Positions 1 through 9,119 of a stretch of 64,000 nucleotides of DNA are shown here, one piece after another. Positions within the stretch are counted from its first letter, which is position 1. Each line of letters opens with the position of its first letter. The notes beneath the pieces are model-generated. The model saw nothing but the letters and a program-made list of their open reading frames with translations, had not been told where the DNA came from and made no database searches. Origin of the DNA: Hippopus hippopus (Eukaryota > Mollusca > Bivalvia > Cardiida > Cardiidae); contig OX328101.1 of assembly GCA_946811185.2 (NCBI GenBank), positions 35,634,122 to 35,698,121 on the forward strand, in the 5' to 3' direction. The translations under genes were made by a program, and so were the position numbers.

Positions 1-875
1 ATTTATTTTGCTCTTCGGAGTCCGAGATGGGTTCTCTCGGGCTTAGGAAACTCACGTGACCTCCTGGTAACCATCGAAACGAATTTGTCTCCAGTTTACC
101 TACCCGGGATAGGTAAACTAGACACGGTCGCTCAACGACCGGTCGTTAGCTTATTAAAACAAATCCTGTGGATCGTACATTATAGATCAAAGATCAGCCG
201 CAAACCTCGGGTAGGCAAACTGGGTACAAAATGTGCAACGCTGACCCCTATTCTACGCCATTTTTTAGTCCGTGCTTTAATTTTTTTGGTACCTAGACTA
301 CCTTCCCTGAGAGGGGATTGGTACGTAGTTTGCCTACCCGAGGGTGGACTCGGGCAAAAATTGGTTTGGGACTTAGTCTTTTTCAGTGTTTTTCTGCTGA
401 TCGGGGAAAAGCTTTAGTCAGTGAACTGACACCAGAGTTCTCTCATTTGCGTCAGATTTCCCATCCCGAGAGTGGCTTTTTCACTTAGATTGGAGTCGCG
501 TGGAAGGGAGAAAACTGGAGACAGAGAGGGGGATCTCTGGTTACCGCTGAGGAAAAGGATGGCTATCTATGATGAGATTTCTCCAGGCAAAATAGACGTG
601 GGACTTAGTCTTTTTGGGAAGGATTTTTGCTCTGCAGGGAAACTGAGGTTAGATTGTCTACCTATCATAGGATTCCTTAGACTTTTTTCATTGTTTTTCG
701 GGCAAAGGTTAGGGATTGGGATTGGACTCAAACTTTTTTTATTTCTTTTTTCGGGTAGAGGCCAGGGGCTGGGTTGGCCTTAGACTTTCTTCGGACAGAG
801 GCCAGGGGTTGGGCTTAGACTTTTTTTTTTTTGTTTGGTCTGAACGAGAAAAATGACAATTTGAAGAAAGATTAC

Positions 876-910
876 TCTTTCTTGGTGGTGGGTTAGCCCT
901 GAAAGGGGCT
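876..910 (-). terminator. Histone-type 3' end signal in left TIR (distal copy)
   Basis: Read on the minus strand, AGCCCCTTTCAGGGCT (895-910) forms a 5-6 bp stem around a TTTC loop. CAAGAAAGA (876-884) follows about 10 nt downstream. This is the layout of replication-dependent histone pre-mRNA ends: an SLBP stem-loop followed by a purine-rich U7-binding box. One stem position is mismatched. Confidence 0.65.
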
Positions 911-938
911 GGTATTTGACAATTTGAAGAAAGATCAC

Positions 939-973
939 TCTTTCTTGGTGGTGGGTTATCCCTGAAAAGGGCT
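939..973 (-). terminator. Histone-type 3' end signal in left TIR (proximal copy)
   Basis: On the minus strand AGCCCTTTTCAGGGAT (958-973) is followed by ACCCACCACCAAGAAAGA, with the purine box CAAGAAAGA at 939-947. Loop and flanks match the histone 3' consensus, with one mismatch in the stem. It sits just after the basic tail of the ORF at 974-1323. Confidence 0.65.
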
Positions 974-1323
974 GTTTTTTTCTGTTTGCCTTTTCGTCTT
1001 GGTATGTTTTTCTCCTTATAGTGGCAGCATCCAAAATTTGCCCGACAGATGGGGCATGCACCGACTCTTCTTGTGATTGTCAATGTATCGCCGTTGAAAA
1101 TAACCCTCCTCCTGAATTCGACATCGACGAAAATAACATCAGGTATTGTCTGTAAAAACAGTTCAAGTAATCCCTCACCGAGATCTTCGTACGGTTGAAG
1201 TATTCGATGTAGTTGTCTTTTGATCTCCTGTATGTTATTTCCTTCTATAACTCTGCTGTTTAGTACCAGTAGCTGTTCACCAGCATTCAGATAGGCTTGG
1301 ATAGTCTCAGCTATGTTGATTAT
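974..1323 (-). pseudogene. Left-TIR ORF with Cys-rich C-terminus, unknown function
   Basis: The minus-strand frame is open from 1323 down into the stem-loop region, with TAA at 1324-1326 just upstream. The predicted product is leucine-rich and acidic in its first half. It ends with a Cys/His cluster (CPICRANFGCCHY) that could bind zinc, then a basic tail (KNIPRRKGKQKK). The shared TIR promoter lies about 150 bp upstream and the histone-type signals follow immediately. The right TIR carries a different protein at the same place but keeps the same basic tail. No clear start codon survives, so the copy is treated as broken. The family is not recognised. Confidence 0.45.
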
Positions 1324-1379
1324 TTATTTGCTCGATAGTGTTGTATCGAAAATGCTTCCGAACTGTTCGAGAGCTGAGA

Positions 1380-1550
1380 GACGAATAATTGCTCTATCGT
1401 CGCTGTAAGCTTTGATGGGGCGGACTTGCGCACAACGTCAGTCCAATCAGAATGAACGTTGAGCTAAATAAAAGCTGTGAGTGGCTGGAGCGTATTTCTT
1501 TTGACGTCATTTTCTACCTACAGTTTCCCGCGCTGCGCTCCATGCTAATA
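1380..1550 (-). promoter_or_regulatory. Promoter-like block, left TIR
   Basis: This block is conserved with 9895-10080. It contains a perfect CRE, TGACGTCA, at 1502-1509, and CCAAT-type motifs in both orientations near 1443-1480. It lies directly upstream, on the minus strand, of the left-TIR ORF. The promoter role is inferred from position and from conservation between the TIRs. Confidence 0.45.
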
Positions 1551-1561
1551 TATCAATAGTT

Positions 1562-1620
1562 ATGATCCGCTGCATGGAAAAATGTACCCAAATGAACCGC
1601 TGCATGGGAAAATGTACCCA
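1562..1620. repeat. Two-unit 29-30 bp direct repeat
   Basis: Units 1562-1590 and 1591-1620 share CCGCTGCATGG followed by AAAATGTACCCA. The repeat lies just inside the left TIR. Confidence 0.8.
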
Positions 1621-1968
1621 AAACATGTAACTGGGAAAAGAATGCAAAAAACTCCATTATTTGAACTTAACTGAACAATGAACATGAAACATGAACATAT
1701 GTACAAAAAACACATAAATGAAGAACTGTTAACAATTAGTTCATTTTGAAATGTGATTTATGTCTTCTTTCACTATTGTTTAATATCACTGCCACCCAGT
1801 GTTCTCCTGGCTTATTTTGATTTCTCTGTATTCACAATGTAGGCTTTCACATGTTTGGGTTTTTGCTGAGGTAACTGGTCTTTTGCACAGACTTTTGCCT
1901 GTAGTTTTTTTTATCCATGTTCCGTGATCCAATATGTATTGAATTTCATAAATATACATCACGTTTTT
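1621..1968. other. AT-rich spacer between left TIR and first gene
   Basis: No ORF or repeat was recognised here. It is presumably the 3' flank of the small Cys/His gene that ends at 1969. Confidence 0.5.
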
Positions 1969-2428
1969 CTAGTCACTTTCTTCCCTCGATTGTTTTACTT
2001 TGTCACACCAGTATTGTAACCACGAATCCGTGAATTCCGATAAAATGTTTTGTTTCATACTTTGCCACAATCTGGAGGCTTCCACGTAGTCACTTTCGTC
2101 GAGTTTCTTCTCCATTAATTCAGGATACCATTTTTCCATGATTTTGTATGAATTTAATTCCGTCATGGCTTTTTCTATGAACATATCTATGTTCTTGTCT
2201 GTCCATGAATAAACACAGTTCGTGCTGTATTTGACTAGGATGTTCCACTTGACATCCGAAACACTGGTTGTGAACTTCACTGGCGATAAGATTTTGTAAT
2301 TCTTCAATCAGATGCTTTTCGAAGGTATTGTGAATGTAATTTTTCCGAGTAGAGATGCACTTTGAAATGGAATATTTCACTTTTTCTGCTTCTTTTCTCA
2401 GTGATATAGCAAGTCTGAGTCCCAGCAT
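1969..2428 (-). pseudogene. Small Cys/His protein with HPSQ motif (frameshifted)
   Basis: The gene starts at ATG 2428 and is read in two overlapping frames (2120-2428, then 1969-2307), which implies one frameshift near 2200-2230. The product would be roughly 150 residues. The N-terminal part is basic and helical. It is followed by C-x2-C-x4-H-P-S-Q-x2-H-x-L-C (visible as CFGCQVEHPSQIQHELC), which looks like a compact zinc-binding site. The C-terminal half is Trp- and acidic-rich. I believe similar small ORFs recur in metazoan Polinton-like elements, but no biochemical role is known to me. It is the last gene of the minus-strand block, 24 nt after the second stem-loop. Confidence 0.5.
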
Positions 2429-2451
2429 TGTTTTTTCGATATATACTCCTT

Positions 2452-2467
2452 AGTCCTGAAAAGGACT
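2452..2467 (-). terminator. Histone-type stem-loop between capsid gene and HPSQ gene (second copy)
   Basis: On the minus strand AGTCCTTTTCAGGACT is a perfect 6-bp stem with a TTTC loop, preceded by AAAAAAC. It ends 24 nt before the ATG of the HPSQ gene. No clear CAAGAAAGA box follows. Confidence 0.55.
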
Positions 2468-2520
2468 GTTTTTTGTGAAAACTGTCTTTTTCTGGGTAAT
2501 GAATAAAGAGATCTGTTCGG

Positions 2521-2536
2521 AGTCCTGAAAAGGACT
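2521..2536 (-). terminator. Histone-type stem-loop after the capsid gene
   Basis: On the minus strand AGTCCTTTTCAGGACT, a perfect stem with loop TTTC preceded by AAAAAAC, starts 22 nt after the stop codon of the capsid gene (2559-2561). That spacing is typical for the short 3' UTRs of histone mRNAs. A second identical hairpin lies 54 nt further on. Confidence 0.6.
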
Positions 2537-2558
2537 GTTTTTTCTGTTGTTTCCAAGA

Positions 2559-3792
2559 TTAGTAATCTGTGATGATTTCTCTCAAACTGTTGATTTCAAT
2601 CTGCTTGTCAAATTCAGCAAAGACAATAACGTTGATAACTGCTCCCAGAGCTTGGGCAAACTGAAGCTCAATTGGAAGACTTCCAATTTTTATAGGATGA
2701 AGCTGTCCTTCTTCACTGCCTTGGTCACCTGTCAAATCGTATCCCCACAAACAGTATCCACCAATATAGTCTTCTTTGGCAATATCAAATGATTTATTGA
2801 TTCCAAAGGCTGAGACAGCCTGATACAATGACAAATATGATTTCAAATACAGTTCTCGTTCAAAGTTAGGCTCAAAGGGTCTGTTATGAATACTGTGACC
2901 ATTACATGACACATCTAATTTAGACAGATAAAAATGTTGAAAGAAAAAAGGGCTGGTCTTATAACCCCCATTATAAGCAGCATTTGTTACCATTGCAATG
3001 AAAATACGTTTTGGAAGCTGTCCATAAAACAAATGATCTTCAACTTTAGACTGAAGCCCGTTGCCGATGGTAAAAGTTCTTACTTCAACTCTACGGATAG
3101 GAATTTTCATGTTTTGCTGAGCGATAATATTATTTAGATCATTTGCAACAACAGGCAACAATTCAACATTTCGCACATGAAGACTGACTGTTTCCAGTAC
3201 AATTTTTGCAGCTGGTGCACCAGTACCTCCTGTGAAACAAATAGTTTGGCGAAGCCCTGTTTAATCTAAGTCTGATTTCAATTCCGTTAGGTAAATATTT
3301 TTCTTGTTGAAATAGATCAAGATGCAATCTTCCGAAGAGTTCTATGGTTTTGCTTTGTGTAATTTCATTGATTCTGCTTTTCTGCGTAGATTTGCTGTCA
3401 GCATTATATGACAGAAGATTTTCGATATACGCTCTGTATGGATAGGTGTCTGAATTACTGCTAATTAGTTTATCATTTAGATACAAATCGACGCTGCTAA
3501 ACATACTGTGCATAAAGCTGTTTACAGGTGCCACATTTGAGCCGGCTTCTAAATTATTACCATCGGCTTTAATGAGTTTAAATTTGGTATACAAATACGA
3601 TTGTGACAAATCTGTCCAATGTTCAGTTTGAGGTGGTATGATGAATTCTATAGGCGCATTGTTTGCCAAAGATGCTAACGGAAAATGTTCAATCAATTGA
3701 CTTTCTTGCATAGTTGTCATTGTAGGTGGTACAGAAAGAACATTGAGTTCTGATTTACTACATTCACAAGTCCCGTTTTGCATCATTTTCAA
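2559..3792 (-). pseudogene. Hexon-like major capsid protein, one frameshift
   Basis: Two overlapping minus-strand frames (3163-3792 and 2559-3176) together cover about 410 codons and resemble metazoan proteins annotated as F54H12.2-like, which belong to Polinton-like elements. The first part runs from an N-terminal stretch with LSVPPTMTTMQESQ through a beta-rich core (FIIPPQTEHWTDLSQSYLY, SVDLYLNDKLIS). The second part holds RNVELLPVVA, FYGQLPKRIFIAMV and YLKSYLSLYQA. The frame changes once near 3200-3255, probably by a single base. Apart from that it is open to its TAA stop. It should build the virion shell. The capsid assignment comes from family resemblance and gene neighbourhood rather than a fold calculation. 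A histone-type hairpin follows the stop. Confidence 0.65.
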
Positions 3793-3803
3793 AAAATGTG
3801 TTT

Positions 3804-4163
3804 TTAATCAAATATATCAAGAACTCTTTGTCTCTTATTAATGATCTTGCCGCTGCGAGATCGAGAAGATAACTGACGCGTTTTTCGTGATTTTCTTTTA
3901 TTTATCCCTGTCATTACCTTTAGCTTTTGTGCTAAATCATGAATAGATTCTTTACCCCGTGCAATTGCAACTTTTTTGGGATTTTTTTCCTCGTAAGAAG
4001 ATATCTTCTGCTGCACGTAATCCTTGTTTGATTCCTTCTTTTTTTATAGCATTAAACCCAGATTTGACCAGGGGCTTAATCAATGGAGTTACTGTTTTAA
4101 GTGCTGATTTAAATATGGATCCTAATCCATAGCCAAACTGATGTTTTACACCGCGATAAACTG
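3804..4163 (-). pseudogene. Small basic minor-capsid-like protein (pVI/pX-like), broken
   Basis: The N-terminal half, about 4000-4163, begins near LPVYRGVKHQFGYGLGSIF and continues with an amphipathic, Lys-rich helix. The second half is the frame 3804-4016, which is strongly basic (KRKSRKTRQLSSRSRSGK). A frameshift near 4010 separates the halves. The expected ATG near 4163 is altered: the surrounding frame has TGA just upstream. A short glycine/aromatic N-terminus followed by a hydrophobic segment and a basic tail recalls adenovirus-type internal minor capsid proteins. The gene lies between the two main structural genes, as in related elements. Confidence 0.5.
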
Positions 4164-4183
4164 GTAAAGTTTTTCAGTTTTAA

Positions 4184-5043
4184 TTATTTTTCATTTGATC
4201 GTTGCCTGAAATGCAACTTTACGATTGTCTTACCAGTAACGAAATGAACCTATATACCAGAATCGCCTGTTATTTGAATGTGAATAATATCAAAATCAGA
4301 TTTTGAAACGGGCATGTAATGCGGAATTGTAATTTCATGGTTGATATGTTGACATCCATAATTATTTTTAAGTGAATCGCTTGTTTTGGGCGGCAGAACA
4401 CGAAGTATGGGTGCAAGTGTATCACCCACTATATAGTGTGTTCAGCAACATCTGAATAAATATACAGATGATTGTAGCCAGCATCAATGTTTGGACTGTC
4501 TTTAAACAATTCGTAAATATTTTTACCCTGGAAAATTATATCATTTTTGAATTCTGGTGATCCACCCAGTTTTAAAAACAGTGATGAATGAAATTTGATT
4601 CCCGTTTTTATAATATTTCTGAATTCTAATTTCGGACGTTTGGATGAATTTGAATAACTAATGTACAGAGTCGCCGAATTTTTATGAAGAGCAGCGCCTA
4701 TAGTATTTTGAATCATTTCATTGATTACATCTATAACATGCTGTGGCGAAGTGTAACTTCCAGCTGGAAATATTTCGCCTTAATGGGGATATTTGCATAT
4801 TATCTCCTTTTTTGTCTATGTCTGATATTGCTTTGGTTAACGAAACATCCGTTGTTACTCGGCTTCTTCTTCACTTAGGTTTAAAAACTGAGAAGAAGTT
4901 ATAAGTTGAACTAATGCAACTTCCCAATTTTCCTTGTCAATATGAATTCTTTTTGGTAAATGAACCTTAAAACAATACTGTGTGTTGTTTGGATAAAGGT
5001 TCATGGAACTGTCACTAGGCAGAGTGAGATAAAATGAATTCAT
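4184..5043 (-). pseudogene. Second structural protein (penton-like candidate), several breaks
   Basis: The gene starts at ATG 5043 with the recognisable N-terminus MNSFYLTLPSDSSMNLYPNN, followed by LPKRIHIDKENWEVALVQL. This opening is typical of a protein family found with F54H12.2-like capsid genes in metazoan elements. The later frame (4429-4716 plus upstream codons) carries INEMIQNTIGAAL and YNHLYIYSDVAEHTI. The C-terminal part, in another frame, carries GDTLAPILRVLPP and IPHYMPVSK and ends at TAA 4184-4186. At least two frameshifts (near 4860 and 4420) and one in-frame stop (near 4250) break it. The role is inferred as a minor capsid, vertex or penton-like protein from linkage. The start overlaps the preceding gene as ATGA. 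Confidence 0.5.
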
Positions 5044-5341
5044 TTTATACTGTCAACAAAATCAATCCCCGCTTGTTTTTGTCCTGACTTGGTGAATTTT
5101 AACCCCGGAGATGGAAGAATATAGCCAAGTGAACTACTTAACAGTATCAACCACAATTCACGATCTTGACTTTGAATACTTAAATGTAATATTGAGGTTG
5201 CAATAATTGCGTAAAAGACTATATAATCTGTGAAATATATGTGAACTGATTCTTAGGAACACGATTTCCACAGCAATTGTAATTTTTAGTACTACTATCG
5301 ACACTTTCTGTTCCAGACTCAATGTTTGACTGTGAATTCAT
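5040..5341 (-). pseudogene. Small single-span membrane protein, one frameshift
   Basis: The gene runs from ATG 5341 (MNSQSNIESGTES, hydrophilic) to TGA 5040-5042. After a 2-nt slip at an AT repeat near 5225-5235, the frame encodes a hydrophobic helix (FYAIIATSILHLSI) and then LWLILLSSSLGYILPSP. The TGA overlaps the ATG of the next gene as ATGA. Proteins with this LW-x2-LLSS-x-LGY-x-LP-x-P signature seem to accompany Polinton-like elements of invertebrates. The function is unknown. An envelope, membrane-interaction or virion-membrane role is speculation. Confidence 0.45.
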
Positions 5342-5418
5342 AGTGAATGTACTGACCTTTAATAAGTTTTTATCTAAAAGTTTTTTTATCTAAAACTTTT
5401 TATCTTAGAGTTTTTTGG

Positions 5419-6494
5419 TCAAGACACCAAATAGGATTCTGGTATCCAACTTTGAAATTGTTTTGGATAACCTTTCCAATTGACTTAAATTTCTTTGATT
5501 AATTCTTTACCTTCACGTCTTGTACGTCTATCAAGAAGTGAATCAATTTCATAAATTTCATCATCTTTAATTAATTGAAGTTCATGTTCATAATAAGTTC
5601 CCAAAATATTTTCGCCCTGTAAATCTTTTATTTTATAGCTGATAGGCGAAAATGTTTTGTTGACATGAGTGATTTCAAATATTTCTTATGTCCAATTTGG
5701 TAAATATCCCTTATCAAATGTACGTTTCGTTTTATTGATTCGAACACGATCTCCAATTTTGAATTTTGGCTTTTTTGTCATTGCAATTGACGATAATTTC
5801 GGATACAAATTTTTCAAAATCTCCGCCTCATTTGATTTTGTTACCATTGCAGGAGTTGTTTTTATACTTCTGTGAAAAGTATTATTGCAATTTTTAACTA
5901 AAGAAATCAAAACGTCAATGTAATGTCTTGTTTTCTTGTACGTAAAGTATTTCCACATTTCTCGTTTTTAAAGTTCGTTGAAATCTTTCAACGATACTCG
6001 CTTTTGTCTCTGGATTTTCAGTGGTGAAAAAATAAATCTGATTCTTTTTCAAGTACTGTTGAAACAATTTGTTTTTGAATTCCGAACCTTTTTGAATTCC
6101 GAACAATAGATTGAAATGATTTAATTAAAGTTTTTCCCGTTTTATTTGGAATAGGAACAACCCATGAAAATCTTGAAAACACATCAATCACACAAAGTAA
6201 ATATTTCTTGTTATCATTTTGTTTTGCTAAATGTTGCTTGTCAGCCAAATCAGCTTGTCATTGATAATCTATACCACTTACAATAGTTTTTCGTCTTTTG
6301 AAACGACAACGGATCGGTTTTTGCAAGGTATAGGTGGATTAACCCTGCAACCACTCTTGAACATCTTTGTATCTTGTTCCTTTTAAAACAGATTTTGCAG
6401 CGTAATACAGTTGATTTATTCCAGTAAATGCGACAGTACTGTTAGGATCATAAAACAACTTTCTTAACACGTAATAAAGTTTACGCTTTACCAT
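5419..6494 (-). pseudogene. Retroviral-type (rve) integrase with C-terminal chromodomain, multiply broken
   Basis: Starting at ATG 6494 (MVKRKLYYVLRKLFYDPNS), the frame shows the N-terminal domain, then the catalytic core. The first Asp lies in QADL (codon 6249-6251), followed by KKYLLCVIDVFSRFSWVVPI. The catalytic Glu lies in KASIVERFQRTLK. A C-terminal DNA-binding part (FKIGDRVRINKTKRTF) and a chromodomain signature (VNWKGYPKQFQSWIPES) follow, ending at TGA 5419-5421. Breaks are TAA 6339-6341, TGA 6258-6260 beside the first Asp, loss of about 20-25 residues including the second Asp near 6080-6100, a frameshift near 5950, and TAA 5485-5487 inside the chromodomain. In Polintons this enzyme inserts element ends into chromosomes, and the chromodomain may guide targeting. 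This copy cannot be active. Confidence 0.85.
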
Positions 6495-6572
6495 GGCTCC
6501 CATGACTGAAGTGTTTGACGAGACGGGGTCTTTTTTATAGGCTTTACTGGAGTTAAAAGCTCTTTAACATAG

Positions 6573-6971
6573 TTAACCTTTTTCATATTCAGCTATTGAA
6601 CTTGGAGACCATGAGGTGGATGGGATGGCTTGAAACGTCAATTTTTTGCCTGGCACCAGAAAGCGAGAATACTTTGTTTTCAGATTTCGCAATCTTTCAC
6701 TTAACAATTCCTTTCTCCACTTCGGATACAGTTGATGTTCTGAAATGCTACTTCCTACAGGTCCTCGTTTTCGGGTAGTGATAAATCTTTCATCAATCGT
6801 ATGTGGTCTTTGTGAATCAACAATTCCAAATTGTGTTGAAGCATTTTCTCCGCCCCAGTCTATCGCGGTTGGGCCTGGTATTGATTCCCTGCGTGAAGTG
6901 GCCTGTGAAGCTTTCCTTTTTCGTGGAGATCTTTTCTTTCTTGGAGATTTCTTCTTTCGTGGCGCACGTTT
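6573..6971 (-). pseudogene. Protamine-like basic protein (core-protein candidate), start lost
   Basis: One minus-strand frame is open from just after TGA 6972-6974 to TAA 6573-6575. It begins with a repeated basic run (KRAPRKKKSPRKKRSPRKRK) and continues with IPGPTAIDWGGENASTQFG and a Trp/Arg-containing tail. No ATG is in frame, so the start has been lost or sits upstream across a frameshift. SPRK-type repeats resemble DNA-condensing proteins such as adenovirus core proteins, histone tails and protamines. A genome-packing role is inferred from composition only. It lies between the integrase and another small basic protein. Confidence 0.45.
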
Positions 6972-6983
6972 TCAAGGTTGTCT

Positions 6984-7319
6984 CTAACCACCAAATTTCC
7001 TGGCGGTAAACTTCTGATAATAACACCGCCAAAAAAATACACCCCCTTCAGGTTTTAGAATAATTTTACGTTTACTTTCCTCATCTTTGGAGGGATCTGC
7101 TAACCTCTCAATATCGTCTCTATGTTTTGTCATGTACGTAGTGTTTTGTTTTGGTAATTTGATTTTATTTTCAATGATGTTTTTCGCTGCCAACGTAAAC
7201 CATTTCAAAATTTCTTTTAATCCTGCTTTGAGCACAGCTTCTCTTTCATATCTATTGGTTTGTTGACTTAAATTTTGCAAAGCAACTAAAACCGATTTTG
7301 ATGTAAATGGTATAGCCAT
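6984..7319 (-). pseudogene. Small conserved basic protein, probably frameshifted at 3' end
   Basis: The likely start is ATG 7319 (MAIPFTSKSVLVALQNL). The product is helical, with EAVLKAGLKEILKWFTLAA, and has a basic C-terminus around KRKIILKPEGG. Homologous-looking short proteins with a KRK...GG ending occur in many metazoan Polinton-like elements. The three frames around a run of seven T near 7030 each continue in a different way (6984, 6817 and 6860 ends), so the true C-terminus is uncertain. The function is unknown. It follows the ATPase gene closely. Confidence 0.4.
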
Positions 7320-7407
7320 GTTTACGCACTGACGTGTAGCATGAAAATGATTATTATTTTGTACTGTACTTCTTTTTAAAAGAAGAATTTTAAAAAAACT
7401 AACTTTT

Positions 7408-8085
7408 TTAAGCAGGAGAATAAACAATGGGTCCTCTTTCATCTCCCTGTGTATACCAACGATAAAATATATCTGTTCTCAGTCTTAATTCTTTGTTTGT
7501 TCGCGAATGAAAATCTATGACTAGATATCCATGATCTATCGATGTAGCGTCTTCATAGGCAGGTAACAAATGTGGGGCTTGCATTTGGGTAGCCAGTGTT
7601 TTAATTTGATTCTTATCTCGCTGATTTCGAAATAAAATCATGTATCTGGAATTAAGACTGATGGTTCGACTCGGTTTTGACTGCTGAAACATATTTTGTG
7701 TGATGTAAATCACACTTGCATTACGATGATGGCCTTTTCTTATAAACCAAAGTTTAATTTTTTCCTCATCTTTTTCACCCAACATGTCATCAAAGACGAT
7801 TAAATGTGGAATGGATACATCGCTGACAATTTCGTTTTCATCCTCAGGAATTCCCTCCACAAAATTTACTAATTCAAACTGTGAGTTGAATTTTTCCTGC
7901 ATAAGATTGTAAGCATTCTGCCATTCTTTGTAACACCAGACAACTCTTTCAGGAACAATGTTGAACAAGTCTTATCGATAGTCAATTAATTTATTAACGA
8001 ACTCTATTTTTCCACAACCACTTGGTCCTGTGATGAAAATATTACAAGGGTGTTGGAATAAAATAGATTGTACATCCATCTCCAT
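7408..8085 (-). pseudogene. FtsK/HerA-type genome-packaging ATPase, in-frame stop and damaged P-loop
   Basis: The frame runs from ATG 8085 to the stop at 7408, about 225 codons. Walker A is GPSGCGKI (near 8005-8030). The usual Ser/Thr after the Lys is Ile. Walker B is HLIVFDDM (near 7785-7805). A further segment, SVIYITQNMFQQS, fits the sensor region of A32-like packaging ATPases. A single TAA at 7972-7974 interrupts the frame just after the P-loop helix. Such ATPases pump DNA into preformed capsids in Polintons, adintoviruses and related double-jelly-roll viruses. The stop and the altered P-loop indicate loss of function. Confidence 0.8.
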
Positions 8086-8194
8086 GTTTTTATTTTTACT
8101 TTTCTCTTTAAGGGCAAATGATGAAATGACAACATATATAACAATGAAAGCGTTTTTATTTGTTTTTTAAAAACAGCATTTTAATAACAACATT

Positions 8195-8265
8195 GACAAT
8201 GAATTATTTACAATGAATTATTCACAATGAATTCTTGATAATGAATTATTGATATTGAATTATTT
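8195..8265. repeat. Imperfect tandem repeat of about 12-16 bp
   Basis: CAATGAATTATT and close variants occur about five times between the ATPase gene and the next upstream ORF. The origin is unknown, possibly replication slippage. Confidence 0.7.
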
Positions 8266-8289
8266 CTTACAATGTGACATAAACATTTT

Positions 8290-9018
8290 TTACAATGCAA
8301 ATTCACAAATGCCCCGAGTTTTCCATTTTTCTTCATGTTGCATAATGTCTTTATGCAATTTGTCATCACCTAAATACATTGGATATACACTGTCCATCAC
8401 ACTGAAATCACGTGTTCCATTAAATGGAAAAACATGTTTTAAAACGCCTTTTGTTGAAAGAGATGAATATACAATTTCTTCTGCAATATCTCTATCAAAT
8501 AGAATATTTCCTTCCATGGTATCCATTGTTTCCTCGTCGTCTTGAATAGATTCTCTTTTGTAGCATAAGTAAAAGTTAAATAAAATTGATTTCATTTTCA
8601 GTAAGTTCAGAAAACTTTCTTCTGTTCTTCCAATGATAATGAAATACCATCGACTTGTGGATCGAATTTGTTTAGCAATGCCACCGTCTTTCCACCAGTA
8701 AGCTGCTAAATAAGCTTTGAGATTGTGATCCAAATCCGATTCGGCTACCATCATCGCAATAAAGGTGAGTATGCCATACAATTTGCAGGATGATTATCCT
8801 TTTCCAATTCCCTTATGCAATTTATCTATCCAAAGTTTCACACAGTGGGATTTAATGCTAAGCTGCATTCGCTCATCAAGTGTGTGCTGTTGAACGAATT
8901 CTCTATAAATCTTTTCACGTATTCTATTGCTAAAGGCAACATAATTGTTCTTGCTTACTTTTTTTAGTACTAAAAATCGTGTCTTACTTTGACCGTTCTC
9001 TTCAAAACAATGTAACAT
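8290..9018 (-). pseudogene. Unknown ORF of the Polinton-like element, one in-frame stop
   Basis: The frame from ATG 9018 (MLHCFEENGQSKTRFLVLKK) to the stop at 8290 is continuous, about 242 codons, except for one TAA at about 8794-8796. It is the first gene of the minus-strand block. The N-terminal third is basic. The middle contains AYWWKDGGIAKQIRSTSRWY and a hydrophobic stretch. The C-terminal third is acidic, then Trp- and Lys-rich. I do not recognise the family. It shows no polymerase, protease or helicase motif. Confidence 0.5.
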
Positions 9019-9119
9019 GGAATTATCTTCTCAAGCTTTTATAGCCATGAATATGCTACTATTCTTTTTCTTTTAACCATCGTTTGTGTCTGACTGCAAG
9101 ACAAAACAATGATGGCTAT

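Larger units (their letters stand above)
36..1550. repeat. Left terminal inverted repeat of the Polinton-like element
   Basis: This segment matches the reverse complement of about 9895-11810. Shared blocks include the outer segment around 36-180 with CTTAGGAAA and CACGTGAC, the palindrome GACCGGTC near 150, two histone-type stem-loops near 900 and 965, and an inner promoter-like block ending near 1545. It is about 390 bp shorter than the right copy. The shared outer and inner blocks enclose a different coding centre (see the ORF at 974-1323). Similarity at the far left fades near position 36, so the element may extend past the window. Confidence 0.8.

Noticed and set aside
739..1083. 114-codon minus-strand ORF at 739-1083 read as a complete gene
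   Set aside because: Its second half runs through the two hairpins and a duplicated 63-bp segment and is low-complexity read-through. Only the N-terminal Cys cluster belongs to the left-TIR ORF.
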